Under the pieces are notes generated by a model. The model was not told where the DNA came from, ran no database searches, and saw nothing but the letters and a program-made list of their open reading frames with translations. From contig CAZZHV010000001.1 in NCBI GenBank assembly GCA_964654135.1, positions 1 through 64,000 on the forward strand: 64,000 nucleotides of DNA, in the 5' to 3' direction. Below are positions 44,276-52,437 of this stretch, one piece after another. How positions within the stretch are numbered: position 1 is the stretch's first letter; each line of letters starts with the position of its first letter. Source of the stretch: CAMLQK01 sp964654135. GTDB taxonomy: Bacteria > Patescibacteriota > Saccharimonadia > Saccharimonadales > UBA4665. A program made the position numbers and the translations under genes.

Positions 44276-45337
44276 TTAGCCTTCGTTGTTGAGGAGCTGA
44301 CGCTCGTATGATTGTAGCTGTTCGATAAGGTCATCGATTTCGCCGTTGAGTGCAGCGGGGATGTTGCTTCGTGAGTAGCCAATACGGTGGTCGGTAATAC
44401 GGTCCTGTGGGAAGTTGTAGGTACGGATCTTTTCGGAACGGTCACCAGAACCAATAAGTTTCTTGCGCGCATCAGAGAGCTGTTTTTGCTCTTCCTCGAT
44501 CTTGATCGCGAGCAAGCGAGAGCGCAAAACACCCATGGCTTTTTCTTTGTTCTTAATCTGAGACTTTTCGTCCTGACAGGTAACAATCATGCCAGTCGGC
44601 AAATAGGTTATGCGCACGGCAGAGTCGGTGGTGTTAACTGACTGGCCACCGTGACCGCTTGAACGGTAAACGTCGATGCGCAAATCACTCGGGTTGATCT
44701 CAATATCCGTTTCCTCAGCCTCCGGCAATACAGAAACGGTCGCAGTAGAAGTGTGGATACGACCCTGAGACTCAGTAGATGGTACGCGTTGCACGCGGTG
44801 TACGCCGGCTTCAAACTTGAGCTGTTTGTACATGTCTTCGCCACGAACAGCAAAAATAATTTCTTTAAATCCGCCGACTTCGGAAGGCGATTCGTCGATC
44901 AGCTCGACCTTATAGCGATGGCTCTCGGCCCAGCGTACGTACATACGATACAGGTCGGCCGCAAAGAGACTAGCTTCGTCACCACCAGCGGCAGCACGGA
45001 CTTCTATAACAACGTCGCGGTCATCATTTGGATCTTTAGGAGTTAGGGCCTCGTGAAGGGCCTCATCGTTGCGTGAAGCGGCCTCTGTAAGCTCTTCGAG
45101 TTCCATGTTGGCGAGCTCTGCTAGCTCGGCATCGGAGCCTCGGGCAAGCTCCTCTGCGTCGGTACGCTTGAGTGCTAGGCTTTTGCGCTCGTCGAACAAA
45201 CCTACGACGTTCTCAAGTTCTTGGCGTCGTTTTGCAAGCTTGGGATATTCTTTGGTACTAAAAATACTCGGATCACCATCGATGCGGTTTGCGAGTTCAG
45301 ATAATTCTTGGCGTAGTGCGGTTTCTTTTTGTTCCAT
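44276..45337 (-). CDS. prfA: Peptide chain release factor 1
   Basis: A 353-residue factor recognising UAA and UAG. The GGQ loop is SSGHGGQSVNTTDSAVR; the helical N-terminal domain and RF-1 domain have standard order and length. The recognition region lies near GRIHTSTATVSVLPE and upstream. The ATG at 45337 follows AAAGGAT; an earlier in-frame ATG lies in the leader. A TATACT (about 45347-45352, minus strand) directly follows the rpmE terminator. RF2 is not in this window. Confidence 0.95.
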   Translation of the reverse strand: MEQKETALRQELSELANRIDGDPSIFSTKEYPKLAKRRQELENVVGLFDERKSLALKRTDAEELARGSDAELAELANMELEELTEAASRNDEALHEALTPKDPNDDRDVVIEVRAAAGGDEASLFAADLYRMYVRWAESHRYKVELIDESPSEVGGFKEIIFAVRGEDMYKQLKFEAGVHRVQRVPSTESQGRIHTSTATVSVLPEAEETDIEINPSDLRIDVYRSSGHGGQSVNTTDSAVRITYLPTGMIVTCQDEKSQIKNKEKAMGVLRSRLLAIKIEEEQKQLSDARKKLIGSGDRSEKIRTYNFPQDRITDHRIGYSRSNIPAALNGEIDDLIEQLQSYERQLLNNEG

Positions 45338-45356
45338 AGGATATCCTTTAGTATAC

Positions 45357-45391
45357 AAAAACCGCTTGAATTAATGAATCCAAGCGGTTGG
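45357..45391 (-). terminator. Terminator between rpmE and prfA
   Basis: On the minus strand AACCGCTTG and CAAGCGGTT pair and are followed by TTTTTG, ending the rpmE transcript just before the prfA promoter. Confidence 0.85.
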
Positions 45392-45405
45392 TTTGTGTGA
45401 CAAAA

Positions 45406-45747
45406 CTAAGCGTTCTTCTTAGTGTCGTTCTTTTCGGCCTTAGCAGCTTTACGAGCGGCTTGCTTCTTAGCGGCGTTAGCGCGAGTCTCACGTGCAGCCT
45501 TAGCAGCTTCAGCGCGAGCCTTGAACTTGTCAACGCGGCCTTCGATGTCGAGTACGCGTTCTTCACCTGTAAAGAATGGGTGAGAGGCGCTGGTAATGTG
45601 TACCTTAACCAATGGGTACTCGGTACCGTCAGTCCACTTAATGGTTTCTTCGGTTGCCACAGTTGAACGGGTCAAGAACGAAAACTCGTTGTTTAGGTCC
45701 TGAAACACCACTGGGCGATAGTTAGTAGGGTGTAGTGCTTTCTTCAT
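45406..45747 (-). CDS. rpmE: 50S ribosomal protein L31, type B-like, with basic tail
   Basis: A 113-residue protein. The first 75 residues match L31 (MKKALHPTNYRPVVF, then KVHITSASHPFFTGEERVLD, ending GRVDKF). The zinc-binding cysteines of type A L31 are absent, as in type B. Residues about 78-113 are an Ala/Lys/Arg-rich extension, probably helical and RNA-binding. It is separated from prfA by a terminator. Confidence 0.88.
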   Translation of the reverse strand: MKKALHPTNYRPVVFQDLNNEFSFLTRSTVATEETIKWTDGTEYPLVKVHITSASHPFFTGEERVLDIEGRVDKFKARAEAAKAARETRANAAKKQAARKAAKAEKNDTKKNA

Positions 45748-45807
45748 AATCCAATGTATTGTATCTGTTTTTGCAACAATTGTAAAGAGTTGTCCAGATA
45801 GGCCTTT

Positions 45808-46854
45808 CTATGCAGGCAAATTGCCTTGTTTTGTAAGCTGTTTAGACTTGTATTTGCTCCAAACAACGGCTGCCGCAATAAAGACGAGGCCCAGGGAGCC
45901 AACAAGCCATTCTGGTAGCTCAATATGATAGAGCTTGAGAAGCATAACGCTACCCAAGAAGGCGATAGCCCAGTGGGCACCGTGCTCGAGGTATGTGTAC
46001 TTAGCGAGCGCGTTAGACTTAACTAGGTGAACGGTCATGGCACGAACCCAGACTGCACCAGCGCCAAGACCGGCGATAATGAGGATAACACTACTCGTAA
46101 GTGCAAAGGCACCGATAACGCCGTCTAGTGAGAAGCTGGCGTCCAAAACCTCGAGGTACATAAAGGCTGCAAATGCCGCCCAACCAACTTTTTGCTTAAC
46201 ACCAGTGTGACTTTCGGCATTGCCAATGGCTGCGTCGAGTAGGTTTAGGCCGATGTGCAGGGTCATGGCTACGATACTTGCCATAAAGACAACAGCGTGG
46301 TGCTCTGGCGCGACAGTTGCGTACAGCGCTAGTGATGCGAGCAGCATAATAAAGACAGTTACATTGTCGAAGCGACCAAGCTTACCGAGGTATTTCTCGA
46401 GGTAAGGTAACCAGTGAGTCTTTTTGTGGTAGTCAATAAAGTAACTGAGCGCAATCATAATAAGGAAGGCGCCACCGAAGGCGTTAATCGCAGGTTCGGC
46501 CTTGTGCAACTCATGTTCATATTCATGTGGGTGGTGCAGGGCAAGATTAACGACCTCATGGAAACTAATACCCGCACTAAACATCACCATAAGAATAGGC
46601 AAGGCGAAGCGTACAACAAACACGGCAATAAATACGCCGAGCGTCATGAAGATCTTCTGCCACTTAGGCGACATAGTTTTGAGCACCTTACTGTTAACCA
46701 CAGCATTGTCGGCACTGAAGGTTGTTTCGAGGACCGTCAATACAATAACGGTAAAGAGGGCACTAACACCTTGCTTCCAGCCAACGGCTGCCCAAATTAA
46801 AATCGTCGCCGTAGCGGCGAACCAATAAATCTTAGCTAATTCTTTGAATGTCAT
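45808..46854 (-). CDS. DUF475/TerC-like integral membrane protein
   Basis: A 348-residue protein with about nine transmembrane segments. It carries two TerC-type acidic motifs within helices: VLETTFSADNAVV near residue 43 and LEVLDASFSLDGVIGAF near 233, the internal pseudo-repeat of the TerC/DUF475 family. A His/Glu-rich loop (HHPHEYEHELHKAE) lies between. TerC proteins are linked to tellurite resistance and metal handling during secretion. TATGCT ends 6 bases before the ATG with no Shine-Dalgarno. It faces away from GC-rich gene A, a possible TerD-like protein. Confidence 0.8.
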   Translation of the reverse strand: MTFKELAKIYWFAATATILIWAAVGWKQGVSALFTVIVLTVLETTFSADNAVVNSKVLKTMSPKWQKIFMTLGVFIAVFVVRFALPILMVMFSAGISFHEVVNLALHHPHEYEHELHKAEPAINAFGGAFLIMIALSYFIDYHKKTHWLPYLEKYLGKLGRFDNVTVFIMLLASLALYATVAPEHHAVVFMASIVAMTLHIGLNLLDAAIGNAESHTGVKQKVGWAAFAAFMYLEVLDASFSLDGVIGAFALTSSVILIIAGLGAGAVWVRAMTVHLVKSNALAKYTYLEHGAHWAIAFLGSVMLLKLYHIELPEWLVGSLGLVFIAAAVVWSKYKSKQLTKQGNLPA

Positions 46855-46974
46855 GGCTTTAGCATAGCTTTTCCTGAGGCCATAAACAAGGGCAGAGCAG
46901 AGGTTCTTCAGATAACCCTCAGGAGCATAAAAACATAAGCATTTACCTCTGTTAAAACCTTTTTTAAAATATTG

Positions 46975-47003
46975 TTGACAAAATGCAAATAGGTTGGTAA
47001 ATT
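46975..47003 (+). promoter_or_regulatory. Promoter of GC-rich gene A
   Basis: TTGACA, a 17-base spacer and TAAATT in AT-rich sequence. The leader from about 47010 contains two small hairpins, TTCGC/GCGAA (47016-47030) and CTCAC/GTGAG (47056-47071). Confidence 0.65.
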
Positions 47004-47088
47004 AGGTCTCATGTAGTTCGCATCCCGCGAATCTATGCACCACAACAACCTACCCCTCACGTACATGTGAGAGAATGGAACGGCAGAA

Positions 47089-47826
47089 ATGTCCGTTTAC
47101 GGCAACGACGCCTTCGGCAACCGGCCCACCCAGCCCGGCATCGACATGACCAAGAACCCGCTCGACCCGGCCCTCGACCTCGACAAGATCGGCACGGCCT
47201 ACCCGGTTCTCACCGGCACCAAGCGGCTCTACGTCACCTGGCGTGCCGAGGGCGGCGGCTTCATGCGTGGCGGCGCCATCGACCTCAACGCCTTCGCGGC
47301 TGTCTTCGACACCGACAAGAGCGTGGTCGCGGCCTGCCACGACGACGACAAGCGCGCCATCGGCGGTGCCCTGGTCTACGGTGGCAACACCAAGGCCAAG
47401 AAGGGCAAGAGCGCCAAGGAGTACGTCCGCGTCAACTTCGACAGCCTGCTCGGCCGCGAGGAGTGCGACGACCTGGTCTTCGGTGCAACGTGCCTGACCA
47501 ACCCGCTCGCGCTCTCCAAGGTCGCCGAGCTCCAGGTGCTGATCACCGAGGACAGCGACGACGTCGACATCGACGCCGAGGACCAGACCACCGCGTCCGG
47601 CATCGTCATCCCCGGCCGACTCCGGTCGATCGAGGGCTCCCCCACCGCGGCGCTGTTCTACCGAGTGCACCTCGGCAAGGGCGACAGCCAGGCCTACCTG
47701 CGGCGCGTCAAGGACAGCACCACCGTCACCCCGGTGCGCGGCGCCGACTACAAGCAGACGTGGAGGAGCATCCTCGGCGACCTGCGCGGAGCCGTCCAGC
47801 GTCCGATGTTCGAGGCAGCCGCCTGA
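47089..47826 (+). CDS. GC-rich foreign gene A; possible TerD-like protein
   Basis: A 245-residue acidic protein in strongly GC-rich codons (nearly every third position G or C), unlike all neighbours. It ends in TGA. The pattern IDLNAFAAVFDTDKSVVAAC, LVYGGNT, EYVRVNFDSLL, LSKVAELQVLITE and a late ALFYRVHLG recalls the TerD calcium-binding stress fold, but the DLD ligand residues are not clear, so this is tentative. There is no signal peptide. The likely source is a high-GC bacterium such as an actinobacterium. The divergent DUF475/TerC-like gene lends weak support. A strong hairpin and a terminator follow. Confidence 0.5.
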   Translation: MSVYGNDAFGNRPTQPGIDMTKNPLDPALDLDKIGTAYPVLTGTKRLYVTWRAEGGGFMRGGAIDLNAFAAVFDTDKSVVAACHDDDKRAIGGALVYGGNTKAKKGKSAKEYVRVNFDSLLGREECDDLVFGATCLTNPLALSKVAELQVLITEDSDDVDIDAEDQTTASGIVIPGRLRSIEGSPTAALFYRVHLGKGDSQAYLRRVKDSTTVTPVRGADYKQTWRSILGDLRGAVQRPMFEAAA

Positions 47827-47969
47827 TCATCCGGCCGCCGGCCAACCTTCCTTCCATCTCAACACCCCCCACATTGGGAGGAAACTGCACAATCTGTCCT
47901 CACGGACAAGCAACATGTACACGGGTAGGGGCCTGACAATTTCACCTCCGGGTGAATGACTCTGGCACC

Positions 47970-48010
47970 GGATGGCGCTTCGAAATCAACACTGCTTCGA
48001 AGCGCCATCC
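47970..48010 (+). terminator. Perfect 15-bp hairpin after gene A
   Basis: GGATGGCGCTTCGAA and TTCGAAGCGCCATCC pair perfectly around an 11-base loop. No long T-tract follows, so it may be an RNA end-protecting hairpin or a remnant of the donor's terminator. It lies about 145 bases after the gene A stop. Confidence 0.7.
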
Positions 48011-48047
48011 ACCCTACAACCCACAATTATTTTGATTATTATCCGAA

Positions 48048-48075
48048 AGACCAAAACCGTATTTGGTCTTTTTTT
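48048..48075 (+). terminator. Intrinsic terminator before the clan CD protease gene
   Basis: AGACCAAA and TTTGGTCT pair around a short loop, followed by a run of Ts. AT-rich, in the style of the resident genome. Confidence 0.85.
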
Positions 48076-48159
48076 GATGCCAAAAACACGCGACATATAA
48101 TAATGGACAAATTAGCCAAATTATGCTAATGTTTATATATAAAACCCTAAAACAAAAAA

Positions 48160-49824
48160 ATGCCCGAACAGCTTCCATATGACCACGATGAACATGACGA
48201 AGACTCGTACACTTTAGACGAGTCCTATGACTGGCATGAAGAAACTTTATACCCCGAAGAGTCAGCCTTTCAGGTTGCTACGGCAAAAATTCACAAGGAT
48301 CTCGCGGACTACCAGCAAACCGAAGACCCTACCTATCGAAAGACAATTACCGATAGGATTGATCTTCAGCTAGGTGCGTATATGGGCGCCATGAGTATGG
48401 GCGACTATGAACCACAAGATCTAGCTGGGGGTGTTAAAGCGCTAGGCTCTATTTTGCGCGTTACCGGTCAGAATGAGTACAAGCTGCTGGAGTTGTTTCC
48501 GGACAGTGTAGTCCAAGAGGCATACCGAGATGACCCCGCTGATATTGACGCGATGCTTGAGGATGCTGTTACCACTGCAACCAGCTGGGAGCTCGAAGTT
48601 AAAGACACGCTGCAGGCAACTGAATATCAAGAAATTATCGAGACATATCAGCTTGCAGCTGGAATTGATCACGGTCTAATGTATACATTGCGCGAAGGCG
48701 GTGTTCCTCGCGAGGATCTACCCGAATATCTGAAGCCGCTTGTTGCTGATAAAGATTTTGCTTTCGTAGCTGTAAAAGATGTAAACGGCGTGGAGTATGG
48801 CAAAGACGGCGAAAAAGAGACGCCACAGGAACAGATGAACCGTTTGCGCGTTATCGAACGCGAACTCCTTGAAGGCGTATGCGGCATACCGACTGGCATA
48901 GCTAAACAGACACGTATGGCAATCGAAAAACGTACGCTTAAGCGCGACGAAGACGGTTTTCCTATCGCCATGACGAGCCCAGACGCCGGCATCGACACTG
49001 CGAACTGGCATCGAACTATGGCTGCTATTGCGGAATCCACCAAGGACTTGTCGTCGAAAGACCTGCAAGATCTCTATGACGCAGCCAATATCGTTAACTT
49101 TGACCGCTATAGCAGCGAGCAGCTCCAGCGAACGCTTAAAGCGTTTCGGGGTGATCCCGAAACTATCAAACACCTAAAGGCCGGCGACGTTGCATTTACG
49201 ATGGTTGATGCCTTCGGAGACTATAATGGTGCACTTAGTGTGGGTAATCTTTTTGATCCCAATGAGCGTACCATATTTACAGAGGTAAATGCCCCAATCG
49301 CTTTCTATCGCCCAATGGTTGAGTTCTATAAGGCTACGGGCGTAAAGCCATCGACACTTGTGATTGGCGCTCACGGTGCTCCTGGCTCACTCGACTTTAG
49401 TAAAGAGGGATTTAATCTAGGCGTGTGGAATAATGTTGGCCTAAACGCCGCAACCCCACAATACGCTGCTTTTAGTACAAGTTTTGCAAAGTTTATGCGC
49501 AAATACACCCAACCTGATAGCAAGACAGGTGAGCGACGGGTAATTATGGCAGCTTGCTCTCAGGCTTTGCCCGACCCTTACACCAAGCAGAGCCTTCCAG
49601 AACAACTTGTTGAACTTACAGACTATGATGATAAGGTAGTTATTAAGGCTGCAAACCAAGTCACTGCTATCTATAAATATCCAGATGGCCGAACACATTA
49701 TGTTGATGGGAAAGACCTTTCTGCGCCGCTAGAGACTCACGAGTTCCGCGCACGTCATCCAGCGATAGCTCAACATATGGGCAAGCGTGCAGTGCGAGCA
49801 ATATCCAATAAACCACTAATATAA
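48160..49824 (+). CDS. Predicted clan CD (caspase-fold) cysteine peptidase
   Basis: A 554-residue acidic protein. The first 40 residues are rich in Asp, Glu and His. The C-terminal third has the two hallmarks of clan CD peptidases: a hydrophobic strand followed by His-Gly (TLVIGAHGAPG, H405) and another followed by Ala-Cys (RVIMAACSQ, C466), 61 residues apart. There is no signal peptide or membrane segment, so it would act in the cytoplasm unless exported by another route. The middle 300 residues are helical and unfamiliar. Base composition matches resident genes. A small gene follows 13 bases later. Alternatives such as an inactive caspase-like domain cannot be excluded. Confidence 0.6.
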   Translation: MPEQLPYDHDEHDEDSYTLDESYDWHEETLYPEESAFQVATAKIHKDLADYQQTEDPTYRKTITDRIDLQLGAYMGAMSMGDYEPQDLAGGVKALGSILRVTGQNEYKLLELFPDSVVQEAYRDDPADIDAMLEDAVTTATSWELEVKDTLQATEYQEIIETYQLAAGIDHGLMYTLREGGVPREDLPEYLKPLVADKDFAFVAVKDVNGVEYGKDGEKETPQEQMNRLRVIERELLEGVCGIPTGIAKQTRMAIEKRTLKRDEDGFPIAMTSPDAGIDTANWHRTMAAIAESTKDLSSKDLQDLYDAANIVNFDRYSSEQLQRTLKAFRGDPETIKHLKAGDVAFTMVDAFGDYNGALSVGNLFDPNERTIFTEVNAPIAFYRPMVEFYKATGVKPSTLVIGAHGAPGSLDFSKEGFNLGVWNNVGLNAATPQYAAFSTSFAKFMRKYTQPDSKTGERRVIMAACSQALPDPYTKQSLPEQLVELTDYDDKVVIKAANQVTAIYKYPDGRTHYVDGKDLSAPLETHEFRARHPAIAQHMGKRAVRAISNKPLI

Positions 49825-49837
49825 AAGGACAGATGAC

Positions 49838-50260
49838 ATGAGTGAAAAAGTACGAGTTACATACCACGAAGAACGCAACAGCTTCTTAGACCTCAGAAAA
49901 GCCGAAGTTACTATGGGTACTGTCCACCTTTCTCGGTTACATCACGGCAAAGAAACACAGGCAGAGCCACTTGAACTTAAAACTCGCGTTTCGAGGTCAG
50001 CTGGCACTTTGGACGCAACTGTTAGCTCTCCAGATATTGCAATTGCCCAAGTAAGCGCTGTCGGAGAAAATGGGCAAGGACACAATTTTAAGTTTGATGC
50101 ACATAATACAGACGAACCGCTGGTATACACGCTCGTCGACCAGTCGAGACCCGACGTTTTATTAGACCGGCAAGTTGCAACACCCGACCAAGAAGGCTAC
50201 GCGCTTTTGCGTCAGTTTAACGAGCTGCTTTTTGATGTTATTGAAGATCAAGGCTTGTAG
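49838..50260 (+). CDS. Unknown protein, partner of the clan CD peptidase gene
   Basis: A 140-residue soluble protein of unknown family. It begins SEKVRVTYHEERNSFLD and is predicted mixed alpha/beta, with a hydrophobic C-terminal helix (LLRQFNELLFDVIEDQ). An AAAAGGACAG ribosome-binding site precedes the ATG, and the gene lies 13 bases after the peptidase gene, so they should be co-transcribed and could be an enzyme with its inhibitor, regulator or substrate. No motif supports one choice over another. Confidence 0.6.
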   Translation: MSEKVRVTYHEERNSFLDLRKAEVTMGTVHLSRLHHGKETQAEPLELKTRVSRSAGTLDATVSSPDIAIAQVSAVGENGQGHNFKFDAHNTDEPLVYTLVDQSRPDVLLDRQVATPDQEGYALLRQFNELLFDVIEDQGL

Positions 50261-50313
50261 TTGAGCACAAAAATAGATCACATTTCTGTGACCTGGTAAA
50301 AATCTGTTGCTAT

Positions 50314-50369
50314 GCGGTTCGTCTGAGTATCTTTGTGTGAAGAAGACTTCACGATATCAGACGAACCGC
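50314..50369. terminator. Long hairpin between the peptidase pair and GC-rich gene B
   Basis: GCGGTTCGTCTG and CAGACGAACCGC form a perfect 12-bp outer stem; GTGAAG/CTTCAC forms an inner one. It lies after both converging genes and may end or protect either transcript. No long T-tract is present. Confidence 0.6.
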
Positions 50370-50427
50370 CAGCCATTTTACAGAGAATTTTTGGCTCTAT
50401 CACCTCCGTATTTATTCGGCGATTGGG

Positions 50428-51153
50428 TTACAACAGGTGCTTCAACGCCGCCAGGACCTTGGGGCCATACAGCTCCTGCAGTTCCTGTAGCGCTCGCTGT
50501 GCGACTGCTTGGACATGCTGATCGACCGCGGCTTCAGCCTTGCTGACACGTCCACTCGGTGCGGCGGTCTTCTTGGCTTTGTTGATGACGGTCGGGGCCG
50601 GGATGTCCTCGCGGTTCTGGATGTTCGGGCAAACCGCTCGAATGATTTCGATGTCGAGCTCTGTCGGCGGCTCCTGCTCGCGCTCACGGAAGTACTTCGC
50701 GATACCGCCATCGGGATTGCCGATGTGCTCGTGCACCAGTGCGACCAGCGCGATGGACGGCGTCGCCTTGACGGTACGCTCGTGCTTGACGTGCAAGCCG
50801 TTGTTGAGCGACGTGTCGATGATGTACGAGTCATCGGGGTAGATGGCGTACAGAGCGTTGGAGAGAGCTCCCACGAGCCCGTTCTTGGTCAGCCTGAAGC
50901 TGAACGCCGATGGGTTTGCCAGGATGAGCACCCAGGCCACCAACATCTTGTCCAGTCGGGGATAGGCACGATCGATGCGTGTGCCGCCACGGTTGGCGCC
51001 CTTGCTGATCGCGTTGAAGCTGATCTTCCCTCGAAGAAAGTCTTCAAGTGTGTGGAGATCCAGGGCGTCACGATGCTGCAGTCGCTGTTCGAGTTTTGCT
51101 GCCTGGTCGGCTGCACGCTCTTCTGCGGACATCCGGGGTGTGTTCCGGGACAT
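50428..51153 (-). CDS. GC-rich foreign gene B, unknown function
   Basis: A 241-residue protein in GC-rich codons. The N-terminus is charged (SAEERAADQAAKLEQRLQHR), the middle is a globular helical domain (LDKMLVAWVLILANPSAFSF, NALYAIYPDDSYIID), and a Lys/Ala linker leads to a C-terminal coiled-coil-like helix (VAQRALQELQELYG). I do not recognise a family. The ATG at 51153 follows AGAGGTGG; the upstream leader is AT-rich with TATATA near 51193. It is on the strand opposite to its neighbours. Probably acquired from a high-GC organism. Confidence 0.6.
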   Translation of the reverse strand: MSRNTPRMSAEERAADQAAKLEQRLQHRDALDLHTLEDFLRGKISFNAISKGANRGGTRIDRAYPRLDKMLVAWVLILANPSAFSFRLTKNGLVGALSNALYAIYPDDSYIIDTSLNNGLHVKHERTVKATPSIALVALVHEHIGNPDGGIAKYFREREQEPPTELDIEIIRAVCPNIQNREDIPAPTVINKAKKTAAPSGRVSKAEAAVDQHVQAVAQRALQELQELYGPKVLAALKHLL

Positions 51154-51206
51154 GTGCAAGCCACCTCTCTGTCGAATTGGCTAACACAACTATATAATAA
51201 AATTGC

Positions 51207-51231
51207 ACATATAAACAAAAAACGACCCAAC
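51207..51231 (+). repeat. 25-bp contig-end repeat, left of the gap
   Basis: Identical to 51332-51356, on the other side of the N run. Probably the overlapping ends of two contigs rather than a biological repeat. Confidence 0.9.
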
Positions 51232-51331
51232 NNNNNNNNNNNNNNNNNNNNNNNNNNNNNNNNNNNNNNNNNNNNNNNNNNNNNNNNNNNNNNNNNNNNN
51301 NNNNNNNNNNNNNNNNNNNNNNNNNNNNNNN
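51232..51331. other. Assembly gap of exactly 100 Ns
   Basis: One hundred Ns is a common placeholder for a gap of unknown length. The flanking 25 bases are identical, so the true gap may be zero and the contigs may simply join. Confidence 0.98.
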
Positions 51332-51356
51332 ACATATAAACAAAAAACGACCCAAC
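51332..51356 (+). repeat. 25-bp contig-end repeat, right of the gap
   Basis: Second copy of the 25-bp sequence; here it runs on into GGGTCG, which completes a CGACCC/GGGTCG hairpin. On the minus strand this hairpin is followed by six Ts, so it could act as a terminator in that direction. Confidence 0.9.
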
Positions 51357-51385
51357 GGGTCGCATATTACTAGAAAAGGTAAGCC

Positions 51386-51574
51386 ATGCCATACCGATGG
51401 GTTTGCGATGACTACTGTGCACTTGACGGTGATGAGGTCTTGCGGAGATATCTCTCCCTTCAGGAAGAGCTCCAGAATCTCGAACTTGACGGCGAGTGCC
51501 ACGATAATATCCAATTCTCTCGAGTATGGCAAAAGGATATTGTAAAATATTTGTTCAATTATTGCCAATTATAG
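51386..51574 (+). CDS. Small hypothetical protein
   Basis: A 62-residue acidic reading frame (PYRWVCDDYCALDGDEVLRR at the start, VWQKDIVKYLFNYC at the end) with AAAAGG 7 bases before the ATG. Base composition fits the resident genome. No family is recognised, and with four Cys and three Trp it is unusual. It lies between the scaffold gap and the rpsB promoter. It could also be chance; the antisense frame is open too but runs into the gap and has no ribosome-binding site. Confidence 0.35.
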   Translation: MPYRWVCDDYCALDGDEVLRRYLSLQEELQNLELDGECHDNIQFSRVWQKDIVKYLFNYCQL

Positions 51575-51597
51575 GGGTGGACTTGAGCGTTTGCTCT

Positions 51598-51606
51598 TGG
51601 TATAAT
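51598..51606 (+). promoter_or_regulatory. rpsB promoter (extended -10)
   Basis: TGGTATAAT gives an extended -10; the -35 region is weak. The leader to the rpsB ATG is about 90 nt, with AGAGAAAGGA as ribosome-binding site, and may carry S2 autoregulation, though I cannot show it. Confidence 0.65.
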
Positions 51607-51703
51607 ACGCACATAACTAATTAAGCAGTTTTGGAACCAATCCTCCTGATGTAACGCCGTGTAGGCGCCACCAGGCACCAAAACGAAGAGAAAGGACTAC
51701 GCT

Positions 51704-52417
51704 ATGGCTACAGTTGATGTAGACATTAAACAACTATTAGAAGCAGGTGCTCACTTTGGTCACAAGACCAGCCGTTGGCACCCTAAGATGGCTCCATTCA
51801 TTCACAGCAAGCGCAATGGTAGCCACATTATCGACCTTACTAAGACCGTCGAAGGTCTTAACGTAGCTCTCGACTTCTTGGCCCAGACTACAAGTGAAGG
51901 TAAGCAAGTTTTGTTTGTTGGCACTAAGCGCCAGGCACAAGACATGGTCAAGGCTGCTGCAGAAGACGTGAAAATGCCTTTTGTTACCGAGCGTTGGCTT
52001 GGCGGTATGCTTACTAACTACCCAACCATCAACGGTCGTGTTAAGCACCTCAAAGACCTCGAAACCAAGATGGAATCAGGCGAATTGGCTAACAAGTACA
52101 ACAAGCTCGAAGTACAGCGCTTCCAGGAAGAAATTACTGAAATGAACCGTATCTACGGTGGTATCAAGAACATGCAACAGCGTGTTGGTGCCGTTTTCAT
52201 TATCGACATCCTCAGCGACGCTAACGCACTTGCAGAAGCTAAGAAGCTTGGTCTTAAGACCGTTGCTTTGGTTGACACCAACGCTGATCCAACACTCGTT
52301 GACTACGCTATCCCTTGCAACGACGATGCAATCAAGACCATTCAATTGGTTCTCGACTACGTTAAGCAGGCTGTAGAAGCTGGTCAAGCTAAGTCTAAGA
52401 AGACTGAAGACAAATAA
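51704..52417 (+). CDS. rpsB: 30S ribosomal protein S2
   Basis: A 237-residue protein with standard S2 motifs: LLEAGAHFGHKTSRWHPKM, VLFVGTKRQAQDMV, ERWLGGMLTNY, and ALVDTNADPTLVDYAIPCND. It lies immediately before tsf, the conserved bacterial arrangement, with frr and uppS following. Confidence 0.97.
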   Translation: MATVDVDIKQLLEAGAHFGHKTSRWHPKMAPFIHSKRNGSHIIDLTKTVEGLNVALDFLAQTTSEGKQVLFVGTKRQAQDMVKAAAEDVKMPFVTERWLGGMLTNYPTINGRVKHLKDLETKMESGELANKYNKLEVQRFQEEITEMNRIYGGIKNMQQRVGAVFIIDILSDANALAEAKKLGLKTVALVDTNADPTLVDYAIPCNDDAIKTIQLVLDYVKQAVEAGQAKSKKTEDK

Positions 52418-52437
52418 AGGGTAGGGGAGAAAAAGAC

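Noticed and set aside
47067..47936. A 289-codon frame overlapping GC-rich gene A
   Set aside because: Arg/His/Pro-rich composition typical of an off-frame reading of GC-rich DNA; the gene A frame has the strong third-position GC bias.
50314..50369. Hairpin considered as an integron attC site, with genes A-C as gene cassettes
   Set aside because: The GTTRRRY and RYYYAAC core sites are not present, the three hairpins differ in sequence, and there is no integrase in the window.
51068..51568. Minus-strand frame running through the N gap
   Set aside because: It depends on translating Ns, reads through a terminator-like hairpin and has no ribosome-binding site.
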